Below, piece by piece: positions 41,872 to 52,517 of a DNA stretch of 64,000 bases. The stretch is from Rhynchopus sp. YZ270_cl-10 (Eukaryota; Euglenozoa; Diplonemea; Diplonemida; Diplonemidae). A program made the translations under genes and the position numbers. Under the pieces are notes generated by a model, which searched no databases, was not told where the DNA came from, and saw only the letters and a list, made by a program, of their open reading frames with translations. The DNA is taken from NCBI GenBank assembly GCA_964035575.1, contig OZ037916.1, forward strand, positions 186,001 through 250,000. Direction: 5' to 3'. Within the stretch, counting starts at the first letter, position 1, and every line of letters starts with the position of its first letter.

Positions 41872-44669
41872 TTACATATGCTGACTGTTCAACGGATTGT
41901 TTGAGAGAGATGACGTGCGTCTCCCTTGGGGAGTCATTGGTAGAGGATGCTGCTGTGCCCCTGAGTGGATCGGACGGAGACGGGTACTGTCACTTCTACA
42001 CAGCATTGGTGTCGATTTCGCCCTCTTTGGCCCAGGCATGTGTCCAGAAACATCTGCTTCACATGACGTACAGACCGACTGGGACGGTCTCTTCACACTG
42101 TAACAACCATGACAGAGATGCAGTTCACAATATTCTTGCACCACATCGTTCAAATCTAGATCCGCAGAACGGTCGCACCCAGGGAGCGCGCAACGTGGCC
42201 CTCCACTGTCCTGAGAGCTTTCTGTGTCGGTGGTGATTCGGAAACTATGGTTCTCCCCTACCCTACCCCATGGTACTGACGCAGGGGAGGCTGGCGCTAA
42301 TGGAACCAATGTTGACTCACTCAAAACCGATGCAGCTGCTGTACGGAGATCCTCTTCACGGCGCTTCCGTCTCTCCATCTTTGCGTCCTTTTCACTGCTC
42401 TCTGGGGCCGGCTTTACTCTGGTTTTTGGACGTCTTTGTGAGACCGACATCATATCTGGTGGTTGCGAAGCATTGCGTGTAGGGGGTGACGGTGGATCCG
42501 TTTGAGTGGTGGTCGCACCCTGCTGAATTCCTCTCACCGATTCCTGCAACGCAGCGAGCTGTACGTTCACCCCAGAGGCAAAACGTTGCCCCACCTTCAG
42601 GTAGTTCCTCTCGACGTCTCCCTTTTTGTGGGCCCTTTCGAAGAGCCGGATGCATTGTTCGGGGTGGAGGAACATTGCAGTGCCTTTGCACCATTCTTCT
42701 AGAGTGAGGCGAACCTCCTTCGACCGACGTACCCCTGGGATTCTCCGATCCTCTACATGCCGGATTACCCAACGAATGATATTAACTCTCGCCTCGCAAT
42801 ACGATTTGGAACGATTGTTCAAACACGGCAACATCCTGCGCATCAGATTCTTGCTGTCCTTCTTTAACCCATCGAAGGAGAACCCTTCGTTTTCCACCTT
42901 CATGTTTTCCTGCGACGCAACAAACGCTCCCGTAATAATCGCAAGAACCATGTTCAACAAAATAACCCAAGTAATGATAATAAATGACGCCATATAAAGG
43001 CCCGTCCAATCCGGATGAATTCGTTTCAATTCGTCGTAGTGTTGGTCCACCTCTGCTGAGATGAGGAGACGGAGGAGGTACGACATGGCAAGCCACCATG
43101 AGGAAAAGCTTTTGTGGTCTACACCATACAGTGCGCTCCCCCCAATGCCGTAGCCGACCAGAACGATGAAGAAGATGAGGAACATCGCCATCAGGTCTGA
43201 CGCAGCACGCCTCGCAGTTTCACTCAAAACCCCGAGCCTATTGTTGTACTGCAAGAATTTGAAGAGACGAAGCCACGCAAACACCACAGCAATCCCCACA
43301 TAGGTGTTCGCACGCTCAAAATGAAACCCATATTCGAACAGAGATTGGTACATATTTAGCTCAGATACCTCTGTGGTTCCGTCGTGCAGGTCAGGCCCTT
43401 CGGACCATAGCTTCATACGGTATATCACAGTGTACACTAAAAAAACGATGAAGCCGACATCAAACAGCTCAAATGGTTGAACCATCCACCATGGTATACC
43501 TAATTGGATGCGTTGGTATATTCCGAAGAATAGAGCCAAAATGAGAACCCCGGTGCCCACTGCGAGAGCAATGTCTGCGACGAAGAGGAAGCGACGTTGT
43601 GTCGTATCAAATCGCAGCAAATCAAAGGGATACGCCTTGGACCCTGCAACAGTGGACCCGGTCGCAAAGAATTCGACGAAGAAATGGTTCAACGCAAAGG
43701 CGTCAATAGAAGGGTTGAAGGTAAGCACGTCAATGATGACGACACGCGTCGCCTGGTCAATCCAGGAGTTGTTCATGAGGTATGTGATATTGTTCATCAC
43801 GTCGGTCCGCTCCAGGTCGTACGGCATCACCACGGAAAAGGCCTCGTCTGTAGAGGAGTACGTATGGAACAGCGTGCTGACAGCGAGGACGGAGATGCCG
43901 GTCCCTATCTTCCACTCGCTCTTTGGTCCGTAGGGCTCCTTGGAGATGTCGTCCTCAGCCCACTCCCCATAGCATTGTTCAGGGATCTTGCCGTCCAGCG
44001 CTGTCGCCACCACCGAAGGTGTCCAGCAGTGTCTGGGGCGTACCCGAAACTGTCGCAGCAAGAGGTACCCTACAGGGAGGTTGGAGAGCTGTGCGAGACG
44101 TCCGCCTTTCTTGCCGAGGTCTAATACCTGAGGGAGGTTGGGTAGTGGGGTGCAAACATAACAAAAAGGAAAAAGAGAAAAAAAAATCAGAAAATCTGTC
44201 AGGATCCGTAATAAATTTGTGTCTATTTTAGTCACCGTTTCTACACGGTTTTGTTGAGTTAGCAGTGCTATAAGAAGGACTCAAAGAAGGAGGCTCATAC
44301 CTGCAACGACAGCTCTGTGTACCAATCCCAGAAGCGGGCAACCGAGTCTATCGCCATGAAGGTGTCTTGGAGAAGCTCCTGCTGGTTTGCCTTCTCGAGG
44401 TGGTAGAGCTCGTTGTAGCGTGAGTTGGAGAGGCGCGACATCCATGGGATGATGGTGACGATGAGGAGGAAGAGGATGTAGAACGGGAAGCCACGGTAGG
44501 CACGCGCCTTGGCCACGTCACGCCGCAGCACGTCCAGGGACTGCAGTGCCACAATGTCGTCCTGCAGGCTCAGGTTCCTGTGGTGCGCAAGAATCAGCAG
44601 CTCCTGCGAGATCTCCTCGTCCCTCTCCTCCAAAGGAATCTCTTCATACTCAATCAGCCGCCCCATCAT
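41872..44669 (-). CDS. Polycystin-2 (PKD2)-type cation channel
   Basis: Two exons: 44301-44669 and 41872-44127; intron 173 nt, donor CAG|GTATGA, acceptor CCCTCAG, phase 0; product 874 aa. TRPP channels pass Ca2+ and other cations, often in the flagellar membrane. Visible: acidic cytosolic N terminus; S1 about 61-77; polycystin (TOP) domain about 140-300 with RQFRVRPRHCW, CYGEW...EPYGP, WIDQATRVVIIDV and VEFFATG in the family order; S2-S5 between about 303 and 450; pore-helix region SFSSWWLAMSYLLRLLISAEVD (463-484); S6 499-523 with VILLNMVLAIITGAF. The about 350-aa C tail has a Cys/His cluster (CALPGCDRS, CELHLCHGCYSV, CTSCEAD, near 780-825) that could bind zinc. This is unusual for the family, which more often carries an EF hand and coiled coil. 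Family call firm; ion and location inferred. Confidence 0.9.
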
Positions 44670-47600
44670 TGCCCCTTTACCCTTGTCCCCCCGAGGGGGT
44701 GCTTGGGTGTGCTACCCGATCTTGGAGAGGGGGCTATCGTGTACTGGCCTTTTGGAGGGGGTGGTTTTGTTTGTGCGTAAAGTGTGTAAATCAATTTTCT
44801 GTGTTGATACTTTTATTACCGCAATACGCTCTCACTGACTACCTGGCGAAGAGGAAACCTCTTTGAGGCCAAAAAAATATATGATGAAAAAGCTTCAGAA
44901 AATCCTGTGATAGTGTCCGCTATATAGGATATGAAGGGAAACTTCATACGAGGATACTTCCGTGCTATTCACAGGACTCGATAACGTGATTTGAGCGTAT
45001 CTAATACCTTTTGTAATGATGTGTGGGTTGGAGAATAAAAGCAATCCTTTTTTGTTGTTTTGTATCGACAAAAATTTTTTTTTTTGTACATGCTTTTATT
45101 GTTCGGTTCTGAGAAAGAAAAACAAAGAGAGGGAGAGAAAAAGGACGCATTTTTTTTATCGGCATCGAGGCGACTGCACACTACTTCTGCTTTTTTTTTT
45201 TTTTGAAAAAAAATTGGTTTGCAATAGTGTAGCCACCCTAGAGTGTGCTCCACTACACTTTGTTTTGTTGTCATTGAGACAAGGTTCTTTGTACAAAAAG
45301 GGGGCGGGAAAGGAAAATAATGTAAGAGAAAATAACTTCACACATAACCCTCTCATCACGAAAAGTAGTTTAATGATGCTCGCAGGTCTGTGTTCAGTTC
45401 ACCTTGTTTTTTTTTCACAATCGTTACCGTACAGCACTGAAAAAGAAAAAAGAGAGAGTTGAAATTATGCAAAACGCCTCGCCGTACACCAGCGGGGCGT
45501 ATCCGGGCACTGCTTCTCTCCTTGGGTATCCCAGAGGGCACTTCATTGGCAATGCAAACAGTGTTCCTCAGAGGGGGGGGGGGAAGGGGAAGTTGCATGC
45601 ATGGTAACAAAAAGTATAACATTGCTAGACAAGGGTATCGTTATCACCTGCTGACAACGCAGGGTCCAGACAGTTCGCACTTTGCCCACAACGTATATCG
45701 CACTTTCTGAATGTGCACGCCGTTGAAGTAAATGATCTGATTTGTGGTAGTTGTGGCTTTTCATTGTTCTAAGACAGCGGTGAAACAACAAATCAAGTCA
45801 TTTACTTCGGTCATGTATTTTGTAGAAAAGTGACGAATGGGTTGGGATTCGTTCAAAAGTTGATTTTGAAATACAAAGCCCTCTGAACAGTGTACTTTAC
45901 CTTTCAAATGGTGCCTACTCTTAACAGAGTTCCAATACGCACTCACAAAATGGGTATTGCTTTGCTCTTGGGATCTACCTAACATTTTGCTTTCAAATCA
46001 CATACACAGACACATCTGAGAAATGCCACAATGACAAAAAAAAAAAAAATACACAAAAAATCAAACACACAATAGTGGACAAAAAGAGAAACAGAAGAAA
46101 AAGTTTATCAGATGAACCTAAGCTCTGCTTTGATTCACCTTTTTTTAGAATAAAACCATGACAAACCTGGCTGGCGGGGGGGAGGAAGGGGGGAGAAGAA
46201 GGAAATAGTAGCCAAAAAAGTTGACTCGAAATACAAAAGCCCTGTGACAGACAGTGTACCTTGGTACGTGACCGACTGGACAACCATGAAGTCGTACATC
46301 CATTTTCGTGGTTTACATCTAATAAAGATGCCAAGCTTTTTTTTTGTCCAGGCCGTACATTGTTTTCGATTACCATTTAAAAGAAGGCACCCCACGTTGA
46401 ATTGAAAACGGGGGGAAAGGGAATGGGAGTAAAGGGAGAAAACGCAATGTTTTTTCTTCTTTGGAAACTTGGTTGTTTTAGTGTAGACACCCGAAGATGA
46501 ACTCCACTATACTACACGCTTCTAGGTAATGCCCGAATTGCTCCAGGCGATGCGACTTCTTTTTTTTCAATAGCTCTAGTTAGCGGGGGGGAAGGGGGTG
46601 GTCATATCCATTCAGAACAGGGTCTGGGTAGGACAGAGTGGCATACCAAAGTTGGCTTCTACAACTCAAAAATGAACTACAGATTGCATTTTTTGTTGTG
46701 TCGACACAGACAATCAATCACCTAGTGAAGGATCTGTATGCAAGGTCGCGCCCGAAGGCTAATGTACTTCAGGCACCTCCGACTGACCCACTGTACGATG
46801 CCAGCCATCCGGGATGAAAGCATAAATAGAAAAAGAGAAGTTGAAAGTGCAAGCGCCTCACCGTTCATCGGCGGACGCAGTGCACTGAGAAAAAATGAAT
46901 AATTTGTTGCAAAGTGGAGTCGCCACGGTTTGTGCAAGAAAATCCATTTCCCCCTTCATCTCCCTCTGACAAGCAATCTCCTGTCGTATGTTCTGTGTTG
47001 TGGGCATGGAATATGGGTGGAAAAAAATTAAAGGAAAAAGTTGGGTGAAACAATCCTAAAGCTTCCTGTAATTCGGATCATTTTTACCAACGTTTTTCAC
47101 CTTGAAATAAAACCTTGGAAAGAGTTGTGCAAAAAAAAACCCCAAAAAAGTACTGCACACAGTCGCCGTAAAGGGTTTCTCTCATACATAGACATTGACA
47201 GAAAAAAACACAATAAAAAAAAAATTGAAGTTGATAGTGCAAACGCCTCTGGGACGCAGTCACTGACACTCCATGGTATCAAGCCCCCCGGAGAGCTGTG
47301 GTCGGAGAAAAGAAAAACAAAAAAAAAAAAAGAGGCAATATATGCGCACAAAGAAAAAAAGACAGAATACACCGACCCCCCTACCCGAATCCCCTTCTAC
47401 CCACCCTCATTTTCCCCAAAAAAAAAGTAATAATAATTCAACGCTGATAGCGTGTCTCTACAATGATGTTAGCTGTGTTAGCTTCGCACCCAGCGCATCA
47501 CAACCTGTTGTGTTGGGGGTTGGGTTATTTGAGTGATAGTGAAGCACAACATAAAAATGGCGCAAAATGGCGCAAAATTGCTGGAGGAACTGAAGTTACA

Positions 47601-47831
47601 ACGCCACAAAAGTTTGCTGCAATTAAGGAGTCCGACCGACATAGGGGTGCACGGCGGCACCGTCTTTTAGGGGCACGCTCGATGAGGAGCTGTGATGCCG
47701 ATCCAACTACACCTTCAGAGTTGTCCATTTTTTGCAAGAAAAAAAAAATAGAAAAACGCCACAAACAATAAGACGCCCCAACGCCCCACTTCATGACATC
47801 ACAAATCAACAACAAATCCAGGGCATCATAC
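44670..47831. other. Intergenic with repeat modules
   Basis: No clear gene, except that a last exon of the 50049-51278 gene may lie near 47525-47690. Repeats: 44775-44875 (copy of 38493-38595); AACTTGGTT-type at 45220-45265 and 46465-46512; family-2 at 45466-45515; family-3 at 45863-45900 and 46219-46330; family-1 at 46102-46139; and a run of family-4, -6 and -2 modules at 46696-46890; family-2 at 47236-47295. Confidence 0.5.
46696..46890 (+). repeat. Cluster of hairpin modules (families 4, 6, 2)
   Basis: Family 4 (GTGTCGACA...GCCCGAAGGCTAATGTACTT) runs directly into family 6 (CAGGCACCTCCGACTGACCC, ATGCCAGCCATCC), then an A-rich spacer and family 2 (GTGCAAGCGCC...GGACGCAGTGCAC, outer and inner stems paired). 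Confidence 0.65.
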
Positions 47832-48080
47832 CGGTGGAGCATCTGGCTTGGTCTTTGTGGGCACGACACGCACAGGGCTGTCTGCCCCTGGTGGGAGAGT
47901 GTAGAGCACCTGCGGCGGTGGCCGTGCCTTTACACGTTCTCTGTCCTGCTGTGGGGACTGTGGCTGCGACGGTGAGTCTGCGGCAGGCGAGGCAGGTCTG
48001 TCACCCGCACAGGAGGAGCCATCCCCTACAACGTCTTCGGAGGAAGCAGAGCGTGAGTGCGCCACCCAAGGGGGTAGTGA
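47832..48080 (-). CDS. Candidate internal exon of the 50049-51278 gene
   Basis: 83 codons between a good acceptor (C-run then CACAG) and a donor (CCG|GTATGA), open and phase 0 at both sides, with GC-rich coding-like composition: SLPPWVAHSRSASSED...ADSPVRVVPTKTKPDAPP. It would follow exon 1 (50049-51278, donor AAC|GTATGG) after a 1968-nt intron. The product stays Ser/Pro/Gln-rich, as in exon 1. The next exon is unresolved; a CACAG acceptor at about 47690 leads to a short open stretch ending at 47525. Confidence 0.4.
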
Positions 48081-48205
48081 CTGTGGGGGGGGGGGGGGGG
48101 AGGGAGTGGAAAGGGTCAGAGGGGGGTATTTGAGTAATCAACTGAAGCGCAAAAAAAGTTTTCCCCCAAAAACCCCAGTTTGAGACGCAATTGTACTATG
48201 GGTCA

Positions 48206-49928
48206 GTCCATAAACCACCCCCCCCAAAAGGTAACCTGGGGTCCTTATTTTTATTTCATCTGGGTTCTACTGGGACTTTCTCCCCGATTTTTTTTTTAAT
48301 GAACTCAGAGTTAAGTTTCTGGGTTCAATAAAAAAAACGACGAGCAAAAAGTCCAATAGGAAATATGATGGATACCCCCCGAGAGCAAAATAAACCAACG
48401 GTAAAAATTGGTACCCTTGGTTTCCTATAGGTTCCTATAGGAAACCTACATTTTCCCATAATTTCCCACACAACTTACTTGACAACAGGATGAAAACAAA
48501 TACAAAAATGGCAAAAGTGAGTAAAACCGTGCAAGGGGCACTGGACTTTGCTAGGGCTCTGGGGGAAACGCAGTTCTCAGGGGAGAAGACTCGCAAGGAG
48601 GTTCTTGCCTACGCGAAGGCACGCAGTTGTTACCGTAGGGGTTTCCGGGAAGACGTGTGGTTCAAAGCTTTATGGAAAGCGAGAGGAATATCCCTCATCC
48701 TTCACAGGAAGAACACCACCCGTGGGGGACGCGCGGTCCAACTGTATTTCTGCAGTAACCTGGATGAGTGTGTGGGTGTGCCATCAGAAGGTACGTTTTG
48801 CACAAGCCTTCCGCGTGTTTGGAGGCACGGACAACGACGCCGCTGCCATTCTCCTTGCTGTAAGGGGTAAATACGCGTTGTTCACCCCTCCGTACCTTCT
48901 GATGGCACACCCACACACTCATCCAGGTTACTGCAGAAATACAGTTGGACCGCGCGTCCCCCACGGGTGGTGTTCTTCCTGTGAAGGATGAGGGATATTC
49001 CTCTCGCTTTCCATAAAGCTTTGAACCACACGTCTTCCCGGAAACCCCTACGGTAACAACTGCGTGCCTTCGCGTAGGCAAGAACCTCCTTGCGAGTCTT
49101 CTCCCCTGAGAACTGCGTTTCCCCCAGAGCCCTAGCAAAGTCCAGTGCCCCTTGCACGGTTTTACTCACTTTTGCCATTTTTGTATTTGTTTTCATCCTG
49201 TTGTCAAGTAAGTTGTGTGGGAAATTATGGGAAAATGTAGGTTTCCTATAGGAACCTATAGGAAACCAAGGGTACCAATTTTTACCGTTGGTTTATTTTG
49301 CTCTCGGGGGGTATCCATCATATTTCCAATTGGACTTTTTGCTCGTCGTTTTTTTTATTGAACCCAGAAACTTACTGGGGGGGGTCGAATAAAGCACGTA
49401 CGTGTTTTATTAGGCGTCCCTACACTTCAGATCCTGAGGTTTAAAAAAAAAAAAAAAGTTCGAAAAGGCGAATAAAGCACGTACGTGCTTTATTCGCCTT
49501 TTTGAACTTTTTGGAAAGTTTTTCCAGTCGCAATTTTTTTTTCGATTTTTTTTCGCCCAAGAGGTGATTTTGCTGCATTTCCGAGCCAATCCCGGCTTGT
49601 GGTGGGGCATATTCGGAAAAATGGACAAAATTTCAGCGACTTAAATTTTCACAAAATACGAACTACCTTGTCACAACACAGGAAAAGTTCAAAAAGTCGA
49701 ATAAAGCACGTACGTGCTTTATTCGACGCAAAAAAAAGCAAAAATCCCATTTTTCAAATGCGTGCTTTATTCGACGTACGTGCTTTATTCGAATTACCTC
49801 GTTTATTCGGCCCCCCCCAGTAACTCTGAGTTCATTAAAAAAAAAATCGGGGAGAAAGTCCCAGTAGAACCCAGATGAAATAAAAATAAGGACCCCAGGT
49901 TACCTTTTGGGGGGGGTGGTTTATGGAC
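48206..49928. repeat. Large palindrome: two 590-bp arms, 95-bp spacer
   Basis: Left arm 48206-48795, right arm 48891-49928. Removing a 446-bp MITE and its TA duplication from the right arm leaves exactly 590 bp. I saw only one or so base difference between arms. Each arm carries the same inward-reading stretch of about 100 codons (MKTNTKMAKVSKTVQG...NLDECVGVPSEGT; starts 48490 plus and 49196 minus), basic and of no family I know. It lies within the inferred intron of the 50049-51278 gene. Confidence 0.9.
49375..49820. mobile_element. TA-target MITE (family A), intact solo copy
   Basis: 446 bp with CTGGGGGG ends (inverted) and TA at 49373-49374 and 49821-49822. The other palindrome arm has the empty site (AAACTTAACTC, one TA), which proves insertion and target duplication. 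CGAATAAAGCACGTACGTG units repeat inside. Same family as 28447-30983, opposite orientation. Confidence 0.95.
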
Positions 49929-50048
49929 CGTGCCATATACGATGATTCCCATATGTGAGAATCTGCGACGCTACGGAGAGCCTTAGAGAAAAGCGCGCCC
50001 CGTTTATAGATTACCCAATATTCTCTTTTGTTGTTATATGAACCATAC

Positions 50049-51278
50049 GTTGTCCGACTCTCCATCGCCCTGCGACGCTGTCTCAGCGTCGCTTGAGAGC
50101 TCGATGCGTTCGTCCACGAAGACTGTCTTGCCTGGCTGTTCTGCCACGAGCCCTGTTAGGGTGAGGATCAGGTCTTGCACCATGCCCTTTTCTTCGTCCG
50201 TTGCCGTCCATACTTGCCGCATGGGAGTGGCGAAGGGCTCCTGCTCCAGTCTGCGCTCTTCCCGCATTTTTTGTTCTTGAAGCTGCATGAGACGCTCGCT
50301 TTTGCGTGTTTTCGGTGTCAACGATAAGGGTTTCCGTTCTACTTCCTCCTCCGGCTTGACATCCCAATCCTCTCGACTAAACTCTGCCACCACCCCATCG
50401 ATCTGCCACCCTACCACCGGCTCGTTCATCTCAAACAACCCCACCTTCTCCCTCCGCATCGTCTGCGGCTTCCGCTTCACCACCTTCGGCGCCTGCTTTG
50501 GATATTCTATGTCCAGCACCGCAGCCTGCATGGTCTCCCTCCTCTCCCTCACATCCGTCTGCCCTCTGCTCTTATGCCCCGCCCCTGCCCCCCACGGTAT
50601 CGCCGTTGTCGCCCCTACCGGAGCAGGTGAGCTTGCTATCGGAGATGGTGTCCCCGCACCCACCCGCCTCTTCAAGGCAGGGAAGGTGCGTACCCTCATT
50701 GCCTTAGGGTTTACCGGGGCGGAGGTGCTTCTGAGACGTGCCTTGTCATGTGGTGGTGCATTGTCGTCTGTTGAAGGTTCGGGGTTCCGGGTGGGAAGGG
50801 TGACTTCGAAGTCTACTCGGGTGCGGAGAATTGGAGGGTCGCGTGTGGTAGTGGGTTTGCCTGCAGAAAGGCCGTCTCTTGCTGTGGTTGTGCTGTCAGC
50901 GGAGGCAAGGGTGGATTTTATCTCGCGGAGTTGGTGGCGTCGTGACAATGCAAGGTTTGGTGACGTAGCGGCTTTGTGGATTGCGGAGTCTCGCCGTCTT
51001 GCCCAGACGTCCTCCTGGGTGGCACGGAGCTGTGCCGGGGTGTCCGTATCGCATGAGGCCAGCCCCCTTTTAAACCCAGAGGGCGCTCGAATAGCGACGT
51101 GGGTTTCTTCCTCCTGGCGCGCTGCGGTGACTGCAGTGGAGCTGTACACCTCATGCCTTGAGGTCGTCGGTGTGGATGTAGTCGGCTCTGCCCACGCAGT
51201 GGAGGAGCGTCGCCCTGCAGTAAGGTGGCTGTGGGTGTTCGAGGGGTTTGTGTGGGTCCCCCGCAATGGAGCCTCCAT
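50049..51278 (-). CDS. Disordered, basic hypothetical protein (first exon)
   Basis: 410 codons from ATG to a donor GACAAC|GTATGG; without splicing the frame stops at 50034. Ser/Thr/Pro/Arg-rich for the first 240 residues, then better-ordered: KVGLFEMNEPVVGWQIDGVV, a charged helix (KSERLMQLQEQKMREERRLEQEP, about 325-347) and DEEKGMVQDLILTLTGLVAEQPG. No known domain recognised. Probably a cytoskeletal or scaffold-type protein by composition, but that is a guess. The donor matches other introns here. If spliced to 47832-48080 the intron holds the palindrome. Confidence 0.65.
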
Positions 51279-51626
51279 CGCCGCTTTGTATTATGTGCTT
51301 TGTGATGTGTACGGTAGGGTGTTGTTTAATGCTCTGCAAACCCCGATATCGGTGTTCTAACAAGACCCTGAGGGGAGGGAGGGGTGGGAGAATTGATGTG
51401 GAAATGTTGAAACAGGGTCCAGTCCCCCTCCCGAGCTCTTAACAGCTGGGAATGCCCCCCTGGGTGAAGGTGGGGCACCGCGACATAAAATGAGGAGCCA
51501 GCTGGAGCTCTAGCCTGCGAAAGCCATGAGGCCCCCCTAGGAAAACGGGGTACAGATTGGAAGAGACCTCGCCGGTAGCTAGGAACCCTCCCTCGGATAG
51601 TACCAATGATCAAAACTATCTAAATA
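51279..51626. repeat. Spacer with first copy of a GAGACCTCGCCGGTAG repeat
   Basis: About 51500-51626 is repeated, diverged, at about 51933-52060 inside the neighbouring element. Shared pieces: GAGGCCCCCCTAGGAAA, GATTGGAAGAGACCTCGCCG and TAGTACNAATGAT. The TAGTAC motif after a G/C hairpin recalls the 5' ends of trypanosome ingi-type retroelements, a loose resemblance only. Confidence 0.45.
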
Positions 51627-52164
51627 CCGTAATTGTAAAAATGTTGGGCCGTAAAAATGTTGGGACAGCCCAAAAAAGGCTCGCTCGTCCCAACATTTTT
51701 ACGGCCCAACATTTTTTGGGCTACTTTGGCTTGAGCCTATTTGTCTTAGCGTTTTTTTTTTTTTTTTTTTTTTTGTTGTTGAAAACTTTCCACGTCCTGG
51801 GCTGGACGTTAAATTGCATCCGGGGGCCCTTTTGTGGCACTCCTCCTGAAACTCTATGAAGGTCTGACCTGAGGGTAAAAGGTGCTGGGTATGCTACCCT
51901 GGGTGCTGAAGGCAGGCACACAACATGTGTGGAGGGACCTGCAGAGCCCTAGCCAGTGAAGCCAAGGAGGCCCCCCTAGGAAACTAGGGAACGGATTGGA
52001 AGAGACCTCGCCGGTAGCCGGGAACCCTCCCTGGGCTAGTACAATGATGAAACTTCAATCTAAAGTCCACACCCATGTGGCGGCCGCTTTGGCATGCGTC
52101 TGTAAGGACAGCCTTGACTGATACTTTCTGTATTAGCACACGATTGCCTCCCTGAAGGCTACGT

Positions 52165-52517
52165 ACACGGTGGAGTCTACCCGGGGGGGAGTTACTCTTT
52201 GGGGGGGACTTAAAGGGGGACTCAAAGAGTCCCCCTAGGGGGACTATAGAGTCCCCCTAGGGGGACTATGTAGTCCACCTAGGGGGACTATAGTCCCCCT
52301 AGGTGGACTCTTTTGGTGGGTTCTTGTGGGTTGTGGGGGCTGGTGCTGGCAGGTATGTACACACCAGGGGGGTGGTGAGGGTCCCAGATGGGCCCAGGGA
52401 GGTAAAAGGTCATGTTGTGCATATCATTGCACAGTTTATACAGTGCAAACTGTTGTTTGCTATTAGATGCGATACAATGACAGAGTCTTGTTGCTTATTT
52501 CCTTTCAGTCCTCAGTT
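52165..52517. repeat. Left 353-bp inverted repeat
   Basis: Near-identical inverted partner at 55202-55555. The outer third is an array of AGTCCCCCTAGGGGGACT palindromes (52229-52310). Confidence 0.9.

Noticed and set aside
48490-49196. Arm-encoded frame of about 100 codons as two real genes
   Set aside because: Plausible protein but duplicated only because of the palindrome; no family match and ends differ in the spacer. Reported under the palindrome instead.
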